Positions 1-6,616 of a DNA stretch of 9,040 bases are shown here, piece by piece. Location: positions 1 through 9,040 of the forward strand of contig JAICWZ010000050.1 in NCBI GenBank assembly GCA_025966355.1, read 5' to 3'. The translations under genes and the position numbers were made by a program. Below the pieces are notes generated by a model. That model was not told where the DNA came from. It did not search any database and saw nothing but the letters and a program-made list of their open reading frames with translations. Source of the DNA: Thermomicrobiaceae bacterium (GTDB taxonomy: Bacteria; Chloroflexota; Chloroflexia; Thermomicrobiales; Thermomicrobiaceae). The stretch's first letter is position 1, and each line of letters begins with the position of its first letter.

Positions 1-477
1 ATTACGCATCTCTACACCATCGACGCGCTCATCACCGGCAATCTGCCGCTCTTCTGGACCGCGCTGGAACATTTGCTCATGCCCGCCTTCGTCCTCGGCT
101 TCGGCGTGCTGCCGGTGATCACCCGTATGGTCCGCGCCGGGATGCTTGAGACGCTCGGACTCGACTACATCCGGACCGCGCGCTCAAAAGGACTGAGTGA
201 GCGCACGACCGTGATGCGACACGCGCTGCGCAACGCCTTACTGCCGACCGTGACGGTTATCGGCATGCAGATCGGGGTGCTTCTCTCCGGCGATATTCTG
301 GTTGAGATCATCTTCTCCTGGCCGGGCATCGGACGCTACGCCATCACCGGTGTGACGCAGTTCGACTACAACGCGATCATGGCGGTGACACTGATCATCG
401 GATTCATCTATGTCTTCATGAATCTGCTGGTCGACATATCGTACTTGATTCTCGATCCAAGGATCTCATACTCATGA
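1..477 (+). CDS. dppB: DppB-type ABC transporter permease, C-terminal part (5' end outside window)
   Basis: This is an inner-membrane permease subunit of a dipeptide/oligopeptide-type ABC importer, which pairs with a DppC partner to form the channel. The frame is open from base 1, so the gene starts upstream; 158 residues are visible, about half of the usual 305-340. The visible part begins just before the conserved LYTIDALITG segment found in this subfamily. The cytoplasmic EAA loop that docks the ATPase is clear at visible residues 58-82 (RTARSKG, then RHALRNALLP). The FSWPGIGRY motif at about 105-113 and the terminal LDPRIS are typical. Hydrophobic segments lie near residues 29-45, 83-103 and 126-149. 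Its stop overlaps the start of the next gene as ATGA, which implies translational coupling. It looks less like the other two DppB proteins here than they look like each other. The substrate is unknown. Confidence 0.95.
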   Translation: MTHLYTIDALITGNLPLFWTALEHLLMPAFVLGFGVLPVITRMVRAGMLETLGLDYIRTARSKGLSERTTVMRHALRNALLPTVTVIGMQIGVLLSGDILVEIIFSWPGIGRYAITGVTQFDYNAIMAVTLIIGFIYVFMNLLVDISYLILDPRISYS

Positions 478-1409
478 CGACACATTCTTCCGCCGAATCG
501 ATCGATCCCATCGCGGCGCGTGAGAAACTCTTCAGCGGTCGGCTCGCGCTGCCGGATAGTCGCGGAGAGCGCATCAAGAGAGGGCTGCGCCAGTTCTTCG
601 TCGGCAAATGGCTCAATGTGCTGGGCGTTTTCCTGATCGTGCTCTTCCTCTTCGATAGCCTGCTCGGCCCGACGCTTGCGCCCTACAATCCGCTGAAACC
701 GGCGATTTACGATCAACTGCAAGCGCCGTCGCTGAGCCATCCATTCGGAACCGATAGTCTCGGGCGCGACGTTCTCAGTCGCGTCATGAGCGGCGCGCGC
801 ATCTCACTCGGTGTCGCGGCGATCGTGCTGACGATCGCGGTCACGCTCGGTGTCTTGATCGGCGGGCTCTCCGGTTTCTTCGGCGGCTGGATCGACGATA
901 TTCTCATGCGCTTTACCGATCTCTTCCTGGCCTTCCCCTTTCTTGTGCTTGCCATCGCGATTTCGGCGTCGCTCGGCCCGAGTTTGCGCAACACGGTCAT
1001 CGCGCTTTCCGCCGTTTACTGGCCGTGGTATGCCCGGCTGGTGCGAGGTCAGGTGCTGACCGTGCGTACGCGCGAATACGTCGAGTCCGCCCGCTCGTGC
1101 GGTTGCTCGAACCGGCGCCTGCTCTTTCGGCACGTGATGCCGAACGCGATCTCACCGGTGATCGTGCAGGTGACGCTCGACATCGGCTATGCGATTCTCG
1201 CGACGGCGAGCCTCTCGTTTATCGGTCTGGGCGCGCAGCCGCCCTCACCGGAGTGGGGCGCCATGATCAACGACGCGCGCACCTACTTCCAGAGCGCCTG
1301 GTGGTACATCACCTTCCCCGGTCTTGCCCTGGCGTTCACTGTCCTCGGCTTCAACCTGGTCGGCGACGGCCTGCGCGATTTCCTCGACCCCCGCACGCGC
1401 GGCAACTGA
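474..1409 (+). CDS. dppC: DppC-type ABC transporter permease
   Basis: This is the second permease subunit of the importer whose DppB lies just upstream, 311 residues, a normal length for the family. An N-terminal cytoplasmic tail of about 45 residues precedes TM1 (about 48-70). The family motif FGTDSLGRDVLSR is at 91-103. Further membrane segments lie near 107-132, 143-167, 172-190, 228-250 and 278-298. The EAA loop that contacts the ATPase is at 204-223 (ESARSCG, then RHVMP). GLGAQPPSPEWG at 251-262 and the terminal GDGLRDFLDPR are hallmarks of DppC/OppC/NikC. The ATG at 474 shares four bases with the upstream stop, so it is probably translated by coupling, and no other start is needed. No gene follows in the same operon for over 300 bases, so any ATPase genes for this cassette are either upstream of the window or elsewhere. 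The substrate cannot be told from the permease. Confidence 0.96.
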   Translation: MTTHSSAESIDPIAAREKLFSGRLALPDSRGERIKRGLRQFFVGKWLNVLGVFLIVLFLFDSLLGPTLAPYNPLKPAIYDQLQAPSLSHPFGTDSLGRDVLSRVMSGARISLGVAAIVLTIAVTLGVLIGGLSGFFGGWIDDILMRFTDLFLAFPFLVLAIAISASLGPSLRNTVIALSAVYWPWYARLVRGQVLTVRTREYVESARSCGCSNRRLLFRHVMPNAISPVIVQVTLDIGYAILATASLSFIGLGAQPPSPEWGAMINDARTYFQSAWWYITFPGLALAFTVLGFNLVGDGLRDFLDPRTRGN

Positions 1410-1428
1410 ATCGCTCGTCCGTTCGTAG

Positions 1429-1448
1429 GGGAGGAGCTTGCTCCTCCC
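1429..1448. repeat. GTAGGGG-type hairpin, REP-like intergenic repeat or weak terminator
   Basis: A perfect 9-bp stem, GGGAGGAGC (1429-1437) and GCTCCTCCC (1440-1448), closes on two bases; read with its last pair opened it is a G(CTTG)C tetraloop, a known stable loop type. It begins 20 bases after the dppC stop. No T-run follows, so it is not a standard intrinsic terminator. Two further small dyads follow directly: ACCGG/CCGGT (1449-1453 with 1462-1466) and GCGGG/CCCGC (1469-1473 with 1490-1494). A short cluster of GC-rich hairpins starting with GTAGGGG resembles dispersed intergenic repeats seen in several bacterial genomes; copy number cannot be judged from this window. It may also protect the 3' end of the upstream transcript. 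Confidence 0.6.
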
Positions 1449-1524
1449 ACCGGTCGCCGGGCCGGTATGCGGGCGATATGCTCGTTTCACCCGCCACAAT
1501 GCCGCTTCGCGGTCATTTTGCATC

Positions 1525-1553
1525 TTGACAGCGAGTCGTTTGGACAGTACTCT
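1525..1553 (+). promoter_or_regulatory. Predicted sigma-70-like promoter for the second cassette
   Basis: A perfect -35 box, TTGACA (1525-1530), is followed after exactly 17 bases by TACTCT (1548-1553), which keeps the three most important -10 positions (T1, A2 and the final T). Transcription would start near 1560 and give a leader of about 160 bases before the binding-protein gene at 1722. It lies in the correct orientation between two cassettes, beyond the hairpin cluster. The -10 box is only a 3 of 6 match, so the call rests on the -35 box and the spacing. Confidence 0.5.
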
Positions 1554-1623
1554 AGTGCGATATCAGTTCCAACAATCAGCGGTCCCGACTCGGTATTCGA
1601 GCGTGATTTAGGTTCACGAATTG

Positions 1624-1634
1624 GCCGAATCGGC
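1624..1634. promoter_or_regulatory. Short perfect dyad in the leader, possible operator
   Basis: GCCGA and TCGGC flank a single central A, a perfect odd-centred palindrome of 11 bases. It lies about 65 bases downstream of the predicted transcription start and about 90 bases before the binding-protein start. It could be a repressor site, but a dyad of this size may occur by chance and no regulator gene is present here. Confidence 0.2.
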
Positions 1635-1721
1635 AAGAGGAGGGGTATTCAACTGGGTCCATGCTCCTTGAGGCGCATTATCGCTTCAGGCTGTGTCGTC
1701 TTGACGTGCAACGGAGGCAAC

Positions 1722-3653
1722 ATGGTGGACAGGCGACCGGACGAATCGGTGCAATCGAGTATTGGATCGGATCTGAGCAATCAAAGTGTCGGTTTTAGTG
1801 CCGCGTTGCGGGCTACCCGCTTCCGGCGCCGCACCTTTATCCTCGGTGGCGTGGGCAGCGCAGCCGCGTTGCTTGCGGCCTGCGGCGGCAAATCGGCCGG
1901 AAGCCCGACCCCCACCGTCAATCTCTCGGCCCCGGCGCCGACCAGCGCTCCGCAGGTGGCAGTCGGAACGCAGGCGGCGACCACGGGCGCGACATCCGCC
2001 GCCACGACATCGGCCGCGAGTCCGATCGCATCGGGCCAGACACTCGGCAAGCTTAAGCTCACTACCGACCCCTACCCGAAATATAGCGGAACGCCGGTCG
2101 ATAGCGACCTCATTACGCTCATTCGTTTCGAGGACTTGAGCGATCTGAACCCGGCCGCGCTCAATTCCTACTCGCCGTACACCTTCTCCTACGATCCGCT
2201 CGTCTGGATCGACGAATACACACTCGATCCGAAGCCGTGGCTCGCTAAGAGCTGGGAAGTTACTACTGACGGCAAGACGTACACCTTTACCCTGCGGGAC
2301 GATATCAACTGGCAGGACGGCACCCCGCTCACGGCCGACGACGTTGCCTTCTCGATGATCGTCTATCGCGACGATCCGGAGAGTGGCGTCGCGCGTTTCT
2401 TCGTGCTCATGAAGGACGATCCGGTCGTCGTTGACGCGCATACCGTCAAGTTCCCGCTGACCGATATGTCGGGCGACTGGGTGCTGAATGCCAGCAACCA
2501 GTTCATCCTGCAGAAGAAGCAGTTCGGTGAGTACTGGGATTCTGGCAAGGGCGAAAACGGCGCCAAGACGCTCAAGGGCTTCCCCTACGATACCAACATG
2601 CTCATCGGAACCGGCCAGTGGAAGCAGGAAAAATACGAGCCAGGTTCCAGCCCGCCGAACCTGCAATATACGCGCAACGAGAATTACTTCCAGGGCAAGC
2701 CGCACTTCAGCCGGATGATCTTCAAGGAGGTCGATCAGTCGCAGGACCGGCTGACCGCCTGGCTGAACAACGAGACTGATCTCCTCTGGCCGCTCACCGC
2801 GACCGATGTCGATCAGGTTAAGAACCAGGACGGGCTGCTCTACAGCGCCTATGCCGTCGCCTTCATGTGCGCCTGGATCAACTTCAAGAATCCCAAAGCA
2901 GCGAATCCCGGTTTCTTCAGCGACAAGGCGGTGCGACAGGCGCTCTCGACCGGCATCGACCGCAAGGGGTACGCGCAGGCGATCTTCCAGGGCTTCGTCG
3001 ATGAGTCGAAGATTGGCTCGATCGCATTCCCCTGGGCCTACGACTCCGACCTCAAGAGCCCTGACTACGATATGGCCAAGGCACAGCAGATGCTGGAAGC
3101 CGCCGGCTACAAGACTGGCAGTGACGGCAACCTCGTGGGCAAGGATGGCAAGCCGATTACGCTCGACGCGATCGTCTCCAACGGTAACCAGTACCCGGTC
3201 GATCGCATCGCCGTCTCGGTGCAAGAGGACTTCCGCAAGCTCGGCATCCAGATGCAGATCGATACGCTCGAACCGGCCGCGCTGAAGGATCGCTGGCAGA
3301 AGACATTCGATTGGGATCTCTACTTCTACAGCCGCATCCTCTTCGCGGGATTCAGCGACTACACCTACTACTACAGCACCTGGGACCCGCGCACGAATCC
3401 CCAGGGGCGCAACTTCGGCGCATGGTCGAACCCGGATGCCGACAAGGCGCTGGACTTGATCATTCGCCAGCCCGACCTCAAGAAGCAGAAAGATGACCTC
3501 TGGACGTTCCAGTCGATCATCGCCGACGACATGCCGGCCTTCTGGTTCGGCTTCCCGCGTGATCTGATCCTGGTCAAGTCGAACTTGCAGGGCTACCAGC
3601 CGAACGCCATGTGGCAGTACTGGGATACCTGGAAGCTCTGGCGCACCAGCTAG
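1722..3653 (+). CDS. ABC transporter substrate-binding lipoprotein, family 5 (DppA/OppA type)
   Basis: This protein captures the solute outside the membrane and passes it to the DppB/DppC pair encoded next. From the ATG at 1722 it has 643 residues, somewhat longer than the usual 500-600 because of its N-terminus. GGAGG at 1713-1717 supports this start; the frame is open to 1467, but that would bury the signal. A twin-arginine motif (RRRTFI, 35-40) precedes a hydrophobic stretch and a lipobox LAAC with Cys54, so it is probably a Tat-exported lipoprotein. A flexible Ala/Thr/Ser/Pro-rich linker spans about 57-108. The family 5 signature is at 171-208: LAKSWE, TYTFTLRDDINWQDG, LTADDV. The conserved dyad FFSDKAVRQALSTGIDR lies in the middle, and an aromatic-rich stretch with three tyrosines in a row before STWDP lies towards the end. 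Cys54 is the lipidation site. Ligand unknown: peptides are the default, but oligosaccharides and other solutes are bound in this family. It is the first gene of a cassette with its own predicted promoter. Confidence 0.95.
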   Translation: MVDRRPDESVQSSIGSDLSNQSVGFSAALRATRFRRRTFILGGVGSAAALLAACGGKSAGSPTPTVNLSAPAPTSAPQVAVGTQAATTGATSAATTSAASPIASGQTLGKLKLTTDPYPKYSGTPVDSDLITLIRFEDLSDLNPAALNSYSPYTFSYDPLVWIDEYTLDPKPWLAKSWEVTTDGKTYTFTLRDDINWQDGTPLTADDVAFSMIVYRDDPESGVARFFVLMKDDPVVVDAHTVKFPLTDMSGDWVLNASNQFILQKKQFGEYWDSGKGENGAKTLKGFPYDTNMLIGTGQWKQEKYEPGSSPPNLQYTRNENYFQGKPHFSRMIFKEVDQSQDRLTAWLNNETDLLWPLTATDVDQVKNQDGLLYSAYAVAFMCAWINFKNPKAANPGFFSDKAVRQALSTGIDRKGYAQAIFQGFVDESKIGSIAFPWAYDSDLKSPDYDMAKAQQMLEAAGYKTGSDGNLVGKDGKPITLDAIVSNGNQYPVDRIAVSVQEDFRKLGIQMQIDTLEPAALKDRWQKTFDWDLYFYSRILFAGFSDYTYYYSTWDPRTNPQGRNFGAWSNPDADKALDLIIRQPDLKKQKDDLWTFQSIIADDMPAFWFGFPRDLILVKSNLQGYQPNAMWQYWDTWKLWRTS

Positions 3654-3684
3654 ACCGTTGGACGACGCGAATTGGAATCGTACA

Positions 3685-3715
3685 GCGCCAGAGCGTCGAT
3701 CCGACGCTCTGGCGC
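3685..3715 (+). promoter_or_regulatory. Strong intercistronic hairpin between binding protein and permease genes
   Basis: A perfect 14-bp stem, GCGCCAGAGCGTCG (3685-3698) and CGACGCTCTGGCGC (3702-3715), closes on a 3-base loop; one bulged base lets it gain two more pairs. It starts 32 bases after the binding-protein stop and ends just before the AAGGTG ribosome site of dppB (3722-3727). No T-run follows, so full termination is unlikely. In many importer operons such a hairpin shields the 3' end of the binding-protein message or causes partial termination, so that the binding protein is made in excess over the permeases. That role is inferred here from position and strength. Confidence 0.75.
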
Positions 3716-3731
3716 CTGGCGAAGGTGACAA

Positions 3732-4679
3732 ATGGGACGATTCATTGTCAGGCGGCTCCTGCAGGCGATCCCGCTGCTGATCGGGATCTCGATCGTCGTC
3801 TTCCTCATGATCTATCTGGCGCCGGGCGATGCTTCGCAGTTCGCCATCAGCGAGCGGGCGAACGAGCAACAGGTGCAGCAGTACCGGCATTACCTCGGGC
3901 TCGACCTCCCGTGGTATCGCCAATATCTCCGCATCGTCGGCAACTGGGGTCATGGCAATCTCGGTACCTCGCTTATCCAGCGGCGTCCGGTGAGTTCGAT
4001 CATTATCCAACGGCTACCGCGCACCGTCGAACTGCTCGGCCTCTCCACACTCTTCTCGCTACTCTTAGCCATCCCGATCGGGATCATTTCGGCAGTGCGC
4101 CAGTATTCGCTGGCCGATCACACGGTGACCGTCCTCAGCTTTGTCGGGATCGCCATCCCTTCCTTCTGGCTGGCGATCATGATGATCCTGCTCTTCTCGG
4201 TCAAACTCCACTGGTTCCCGACGAGCGGCACGCAGACGATCGGCGAGCCGTTCAACCTCGTCGATCACCTCAAGCATCTGGTGATGCCGGTCACCGTGCT
4301 GACGATCGTGCAAACGGCTGGCTGGTCGCGCTACATGCGTTCCTCGATGCTCGAAGTGCTGCAGCAGGATTATGTGCGCACGGCGCACGCGAAGGGACTG
4401 CCGGCTCGGCGCGTACTCTTTCGGCACGCCTTTCGCAACGCCCTCATGCCGATCATCACGCTGCTTGGGCTGAGCCTGCCGGCGCTGGTGGGTGGCGCCA
4501 TCATCACTGAGCAGATCTTCGCCTGGAACGGCCTCGGACAGTTGATCGTCACGTCGGCCAGCAAGCGGGATACGCCGGTGGTGATGACGATGGTCATGAT
4601 CTCGGCGGTCGCCATCGTGATCGGAAATCTGCTCGCTGATATCTGCTATCGCTTCGTCGACCCACGGATTCAGCTGTGA
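3732..4679 (+). CDS. dppB: DppB-type ABC transporter permease
   Basis: This is an inner-membrane permease subunit that should form a channel with the DppC encoded next and receive solute from the lipoprotein encoded before it. Its 315 residues are a full-length match to the family. TM1 (about 10-30) leads into LAPGD at 29-33, followed by LGLDLPWYRQY at 55-65 and GNLGTS at 75-80, all typical of the extracellular N-terminal part of DppB. Further membrane segments lie near 100-121, 132-157, 184-198, 240-260 and 284-305. The ATPase-contacting EAA loop is at 216-240 (RTAHAKG, then RHAFRNALMP). IFAWNGLGQ at 262-270 has Asn where most relatives have Pro (FxWPGxG), a small departure not seen in the other two DppB proteins here. 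It ends in the usual DPRIQL. AAGGTG at 3722-3727 supports the ATG. The gap to dppC is 25 bases. Confidence 0.96.
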   Translation: MGRFIVRRLLQAIPLLIGISIVVFLMIYLAPGDASQFAISERANEQQVQQYRHYLGLDLPWYRQYLRIVGNWGHGNLGTSLIQRRPVSSIIIQRLPRTVELLGLSTLFSLLLAIPIGIISAVRQYSLADHTVTVLSFVGIAIPSFWLAIMMILLFSVKLHWFPTSGTQTIGEPFNLVDHLKHLVMPVTVLTIVQTAGWSRYMRSSMLEVLQQDYVRTAHAKGLPARRVLFRHAFRNALMPIITLLGLSLPALVGGAIITEQIFAWNGLGQLIVTSASKRDTPVVMTMVMISAVAIVIGNLLADICYRFVDPRIQL

Positions 4680-4704
4680 GCGTGCAAAGTAGAAGAGACT
4701 GGGC

Positions 4705-5613
4705 ATGGAAAAAACACTAACGCCGGATCTTGAACTCGCCGCGAGCGGCCCGCTCCCGTTGTTCGGGGAGCGTGAGCACAAACCGACATCGGTCTGGCGC
4801 CGCTTCATTCGCAACCCGCTGGCGATTGTGGCGCTCGTCGTGCTGGCGTCGCTAGCGATCGTCTCGTTCTCCGCTCCGCTCTGGCTTCCGCACGATCGCG
4901 TGCTGGAGCAGGCGCGCGGTGAAACCTTCGCTTCGCCGTCGTTCAGTCATCCTTTTGGCCGCGATGAATACGGGCGCGACGCGTTCGCCCGCGCGGTCTA
5001 CGGTGGGCGGCTCTCGCTCTGGATCGCCTTCTCATCAGCCGTGATCGCGACTGCGATCGGAACGATTCTCGGCATGACGGCCGGCTATCTCGGAGGCTGG
5101 TCCGATGTCGTCATCGATCGATTGATCGAGCTGATCCTGACGATCCCCTTTCTGCTCTTGCTGATCCTGGCAGCGGCTGTGGCCCATCCCTCGGCCACGA
5201 GCATTCTGCTCATTCTGGGACTGTTCGACTGGCCCGTGCTGGCGCGAATCGTCCGCGGCGAATTCATTTCATTGCGTGGGCGAGACTATATTGAGGCGGC
5301 GCGTGCCTCCGGTTGCAGCCACTGGCGTATCGTATGGAAACACATCCTGCCGAACGCGATGGCGCCGATCATCGTCACCGGCACGCTGATCGTAGCGATC
5401 CACCTCACCTCGGAAGCCGCCATCAGCTTCCTCGGACTCGGCATCCAGCCGCCGACACCGAGCTGGGGCAACCTCCTTACAAACGCGCAGAACTACGTCA
5501 TCAGCGCGCCCTTCCTCGCCATCTTCCCCGGCCTGCTTATCCTCATCACGGTGCTGGCTGTCAACCTGTTGGGTGACGGACTGCGGGATGCGCTGGATCC
5601 GCGGCAGCGGTAA
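4705..5613 (+). CDS. dppC: DppC-type ABC transporter permease
   Basis: This is the partner permease of the preceding DppB and the last gene of the second cassette. It has 302 residues, normal for the family. A cytoplasmic tail with RRFIRNPLA (32-40), the common DppC entry to TM1, precedes TM1 at about 40-60. The periplasmic segment is short and carries FGRDEYGRDAFAR at 84-96, where most relatives have FGTDxxGRD. Membrane segments follow near 104-128, 140-160, 166-182, 219-241 and 271-290. The EAA loop is textbook: EAARASG at 197-203, then KHILPNAMAP. GLGIQPPTPSWGNLL (244-258) and GDGLRDALDPR close the protein. The ribosome site is weak (an AGAAGAG about 9 bases before the ATG), so translation may depend partly on the upstream gene 25 bases away. 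No ATPase gene follows: transcription runs into the convergent inverted repeat. Confidence 0.96.
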   Translation: MEKTLTPDLELAASGPLPLFGEREHKPTSVWRRFIRNPLAIVALVVLASLAIVSFSAPLWLPHDRVLEQARGETFASPSFSHPFGRDEYGRDAFARAVYGGRLSLWIAFSSAVIATAIGTILGMTAGYLGGWSDVVIDRLIELILTIPFLLLLILAAAVAHPSATSILLILGLFDWPVLARIVRGEFISLRGRDYIEAARASGCSHWRIVWKHILPNAMAPIIVTGTLIVAIHLTSEAAISFLGLGIQPPTPSWGNLLTNAQNYVISAPFLAIFPGLLILITVLAVNLLGDGLRDALDPRQR

Positions 5614-5623
5614 GCGGACGGTA

Positions 5624-5687
5624 TCTCGCGCAGAGACGCAGCGTTTTCTAATATAAAAACTCCGCGTCTCTGCGTCTCTGCGCGAGA
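5624..5687. terminator. 18-bp inverted repeat between convergent operons; possible bidirectional terminator or dispersed repeat
   Basis: TCTCGCGCAGAGACGCAG (5624-5641) and its exact complement (5670-5687) form an 18-bp perfect stem around a 28-base AT-rich loop, which itself has a small GTTTT/AAAAC dyad (5643-5647 with 5656-5660). The right arm contains a tandem 8-mer, GCGTCTCT at 5664-5671 and again at 5672-5679. It sits 10 bases after one dppC stop and 17 bases from the stop of the opposing dppC, the expected site for a shared terminator. Neither side has a T-run after the stem, so a standard intrinsic mechanism is doubtful. Similar TCTCTGCG-rich inverted repeats recur between genes in several bacterial lineages, so it may be a mobile or REP-like repeat. 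Confidence 0.6.
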
Positions 5688-5704
5688 AAATTCCTCGTTG
5701 CCGC

Positions 5705-6610
5705 TCAGTTCTGGTACGGGCTCAGGGCATCTCTCAAGGCATCGCCGATGAAGTTGAAGGCGAGGACGGTGAAGAGGATCATGAGTCCGGGCCAGATGGC
5801 GAGCATTGGCTCGGAGAAGATGTAGCTCTGGGCGTCGCTCAACATGTTGCCCCAGGACGCGGTCGGTGGCTGCACGCCGACGCCGAGGTAGCTGAGGGCG
5901 GAGGCGATCAAAATCGCCTGGGCCACTCCGAGCGTCGAAGCAACCAGCATCGAGGGAAGCGCCTGCGGCAGCAGGTGTCGCACGATCACCCGTGCGCGAC
6001 TGGCGCCGAGCAGCTCGGCAGCCAGTACGTAATCGAGATTGACCGCGCGCAGCACTTCACTCCGCACCACGCGTGCGGTCGTCATCCAGCTTGTCAGACC
6101 GATGGCGATAACGATCGTCGGAACGGTCGGCCCGAGCGAGGCGAGCACGGCCAGTAATAGGAAGAAGACCGGGATGGCGAGCATGGCGTCAGTCAGGCGC
6201 ATCGCCAGTGAATCGACCCAACCGCTGAAATAGCCGGAGACCGCGCCGAGCGTCGTGCCGACAAAGACCGAGATGAGCATGGCGATGACACCGATCGAGA
6301 GCGAGATGCGGGCACCATAGAGAATGCGCGTGAAGACGTCGCGCCCGTTCGGATCGGTGCCGAGCAAGTGCTTGAACGACGGCCCTTGCAGTTCGGTACC
6401 GATCGTGATCCGGGTCGGATCGTACGGCGCGATGACCGGTGCCAGAATTGCCGCCACGATCACAACGATCAGGAAGATGGCCGAGACGAGCGCGAAGCGG
6501 TTCTCGGCGAAGCGCTGTAACACGCTCGGGCGTTTCGTTCGCTCGCCGGTGAGCGCCGCGCGGCTCGTCCCCTGTTCTTGCTCATGCTGTGCCAATCCGG
6601 TTGTCGACAC
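5705..6610 (-). CDS. dppC: DppC-type ABC transporter permease
   Basis: This is the last gene of the minus-strand cassette, the channel partner of the DppB just upstream. It has 301 residues with a GTG start. The dppB stop is only 6 bases away and a purine-rich AGGGTAGGGA spans that stop, so start and stop are likely coupled; no nearby ATG is in frame. A polar tail of about 38 residues precedes TM1 (39-61). LLGTDPNGRDVFTR is at 82-95. Membrane segments follow near 102-126, 138-160, 163-178, 218-242 and 269-290. The EAA loop is AAELLGA at 197-203, with RHLLPQALPS after it, somewhat off the EAA consensus but in the correct place. GVGVQPPTASWGNML at 243-257 is the family hallmark. The C-terminus reads ALRDALSPYQN, lacking the Asp of the common DP ending. 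Substrate unknown. Confidence 0.95.
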   Translation of the reverse strand: MSTTGLAQHEQEQGTSRAALTGERTKRPSVLQRFAENRFALVSAIFLIVVIVAAILAPVIAPYDPTRITIGTELQGPSFKHLLGTDPNGRDVFTRILYGARISLSIGVIAMLISVFVGTTLGAVSGYFSGWVDSLAMRLTDAMLAIPVFFLLLAVLASLGPTVPTIVIAIGLTSWMTTARVVRSEVLRAVNLDYVLAAELLGASRARVIVRHLLPQALPSMLVASTLGVAQAILIASALSYLGVGVQPPTASWGNMLSDAQSYIFSEPMLAIWPGLMILFTVLAFNFIGDALRDALSPYQN

Positions 6611-6616
6611 GCTTCC

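Larger units (their letters stand above)
1410..1721. other. Intergenic region between two permease/binding-protein cassettes
   Basis: This 312-base gap has no convincing gene. From left to right it holds a cluster of three possible hairpins (1429-1494), a sigma-70-like promoter (1525-1553), and a leader of about 160 bases with a short perfect dyad (1624-1634) and a strong Shine-Dalgarno-like AGGAGG (1638-1643) that is not correctly placed for the downstream gene. The downstream reading frame stays open back to 1467, but an N-terminal extension would push the signal peptide far inside the protein, so I treat this part as non-coding. Confidence 0.75.

Noticed and set aside
1701..1706. TTGACG as a second promoter -35 box close to the binding-protein start.
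   Set aside because: A matching -10 box would fall inside the coding region and none is seen at the right spacing.
1467..1721. N-terminal extension of the binding protein by 85 codons to an upstream ATG.
   Set aside because: The extension has no ribosome site, no domain character, and would place the twin-arginine signal and lipobox about 120-140 residues inside the protein. It would also start upstream of the predicted promoter.
1661..1798. A 45-codon frame starting 17 bases after AGGAGG and overlapping the binding-protein start.
   Set aside because: The spacing is too long for efficient initiation and the peptide shows no run of a single amino acid as in attenuation leaders. It is kept only as part of the leader observation, not as a gene.
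1686..4010. A 774-codon open frame on the minus strand opposite the binding-protein gene and the start of dppB.
   Set aside because: It runs antisense to a clear family 5 binding protein, crosses two genes and an intergenic hairpin, and its translation is Arg/Glu/Asp/Val-rich with no recognisable domain. Codon bias of the real gene at this GC content explains the lack of stops.
4065..4814. A 249-codon minus-strand open frame opposite dppB and the start of dppC in the second cassette.
   Set aside because: It is rich in Arg, Asp and His as expected for the reverse complement of membrane-protein codons, and both overlapping plus-strand genes are beyond doubt.
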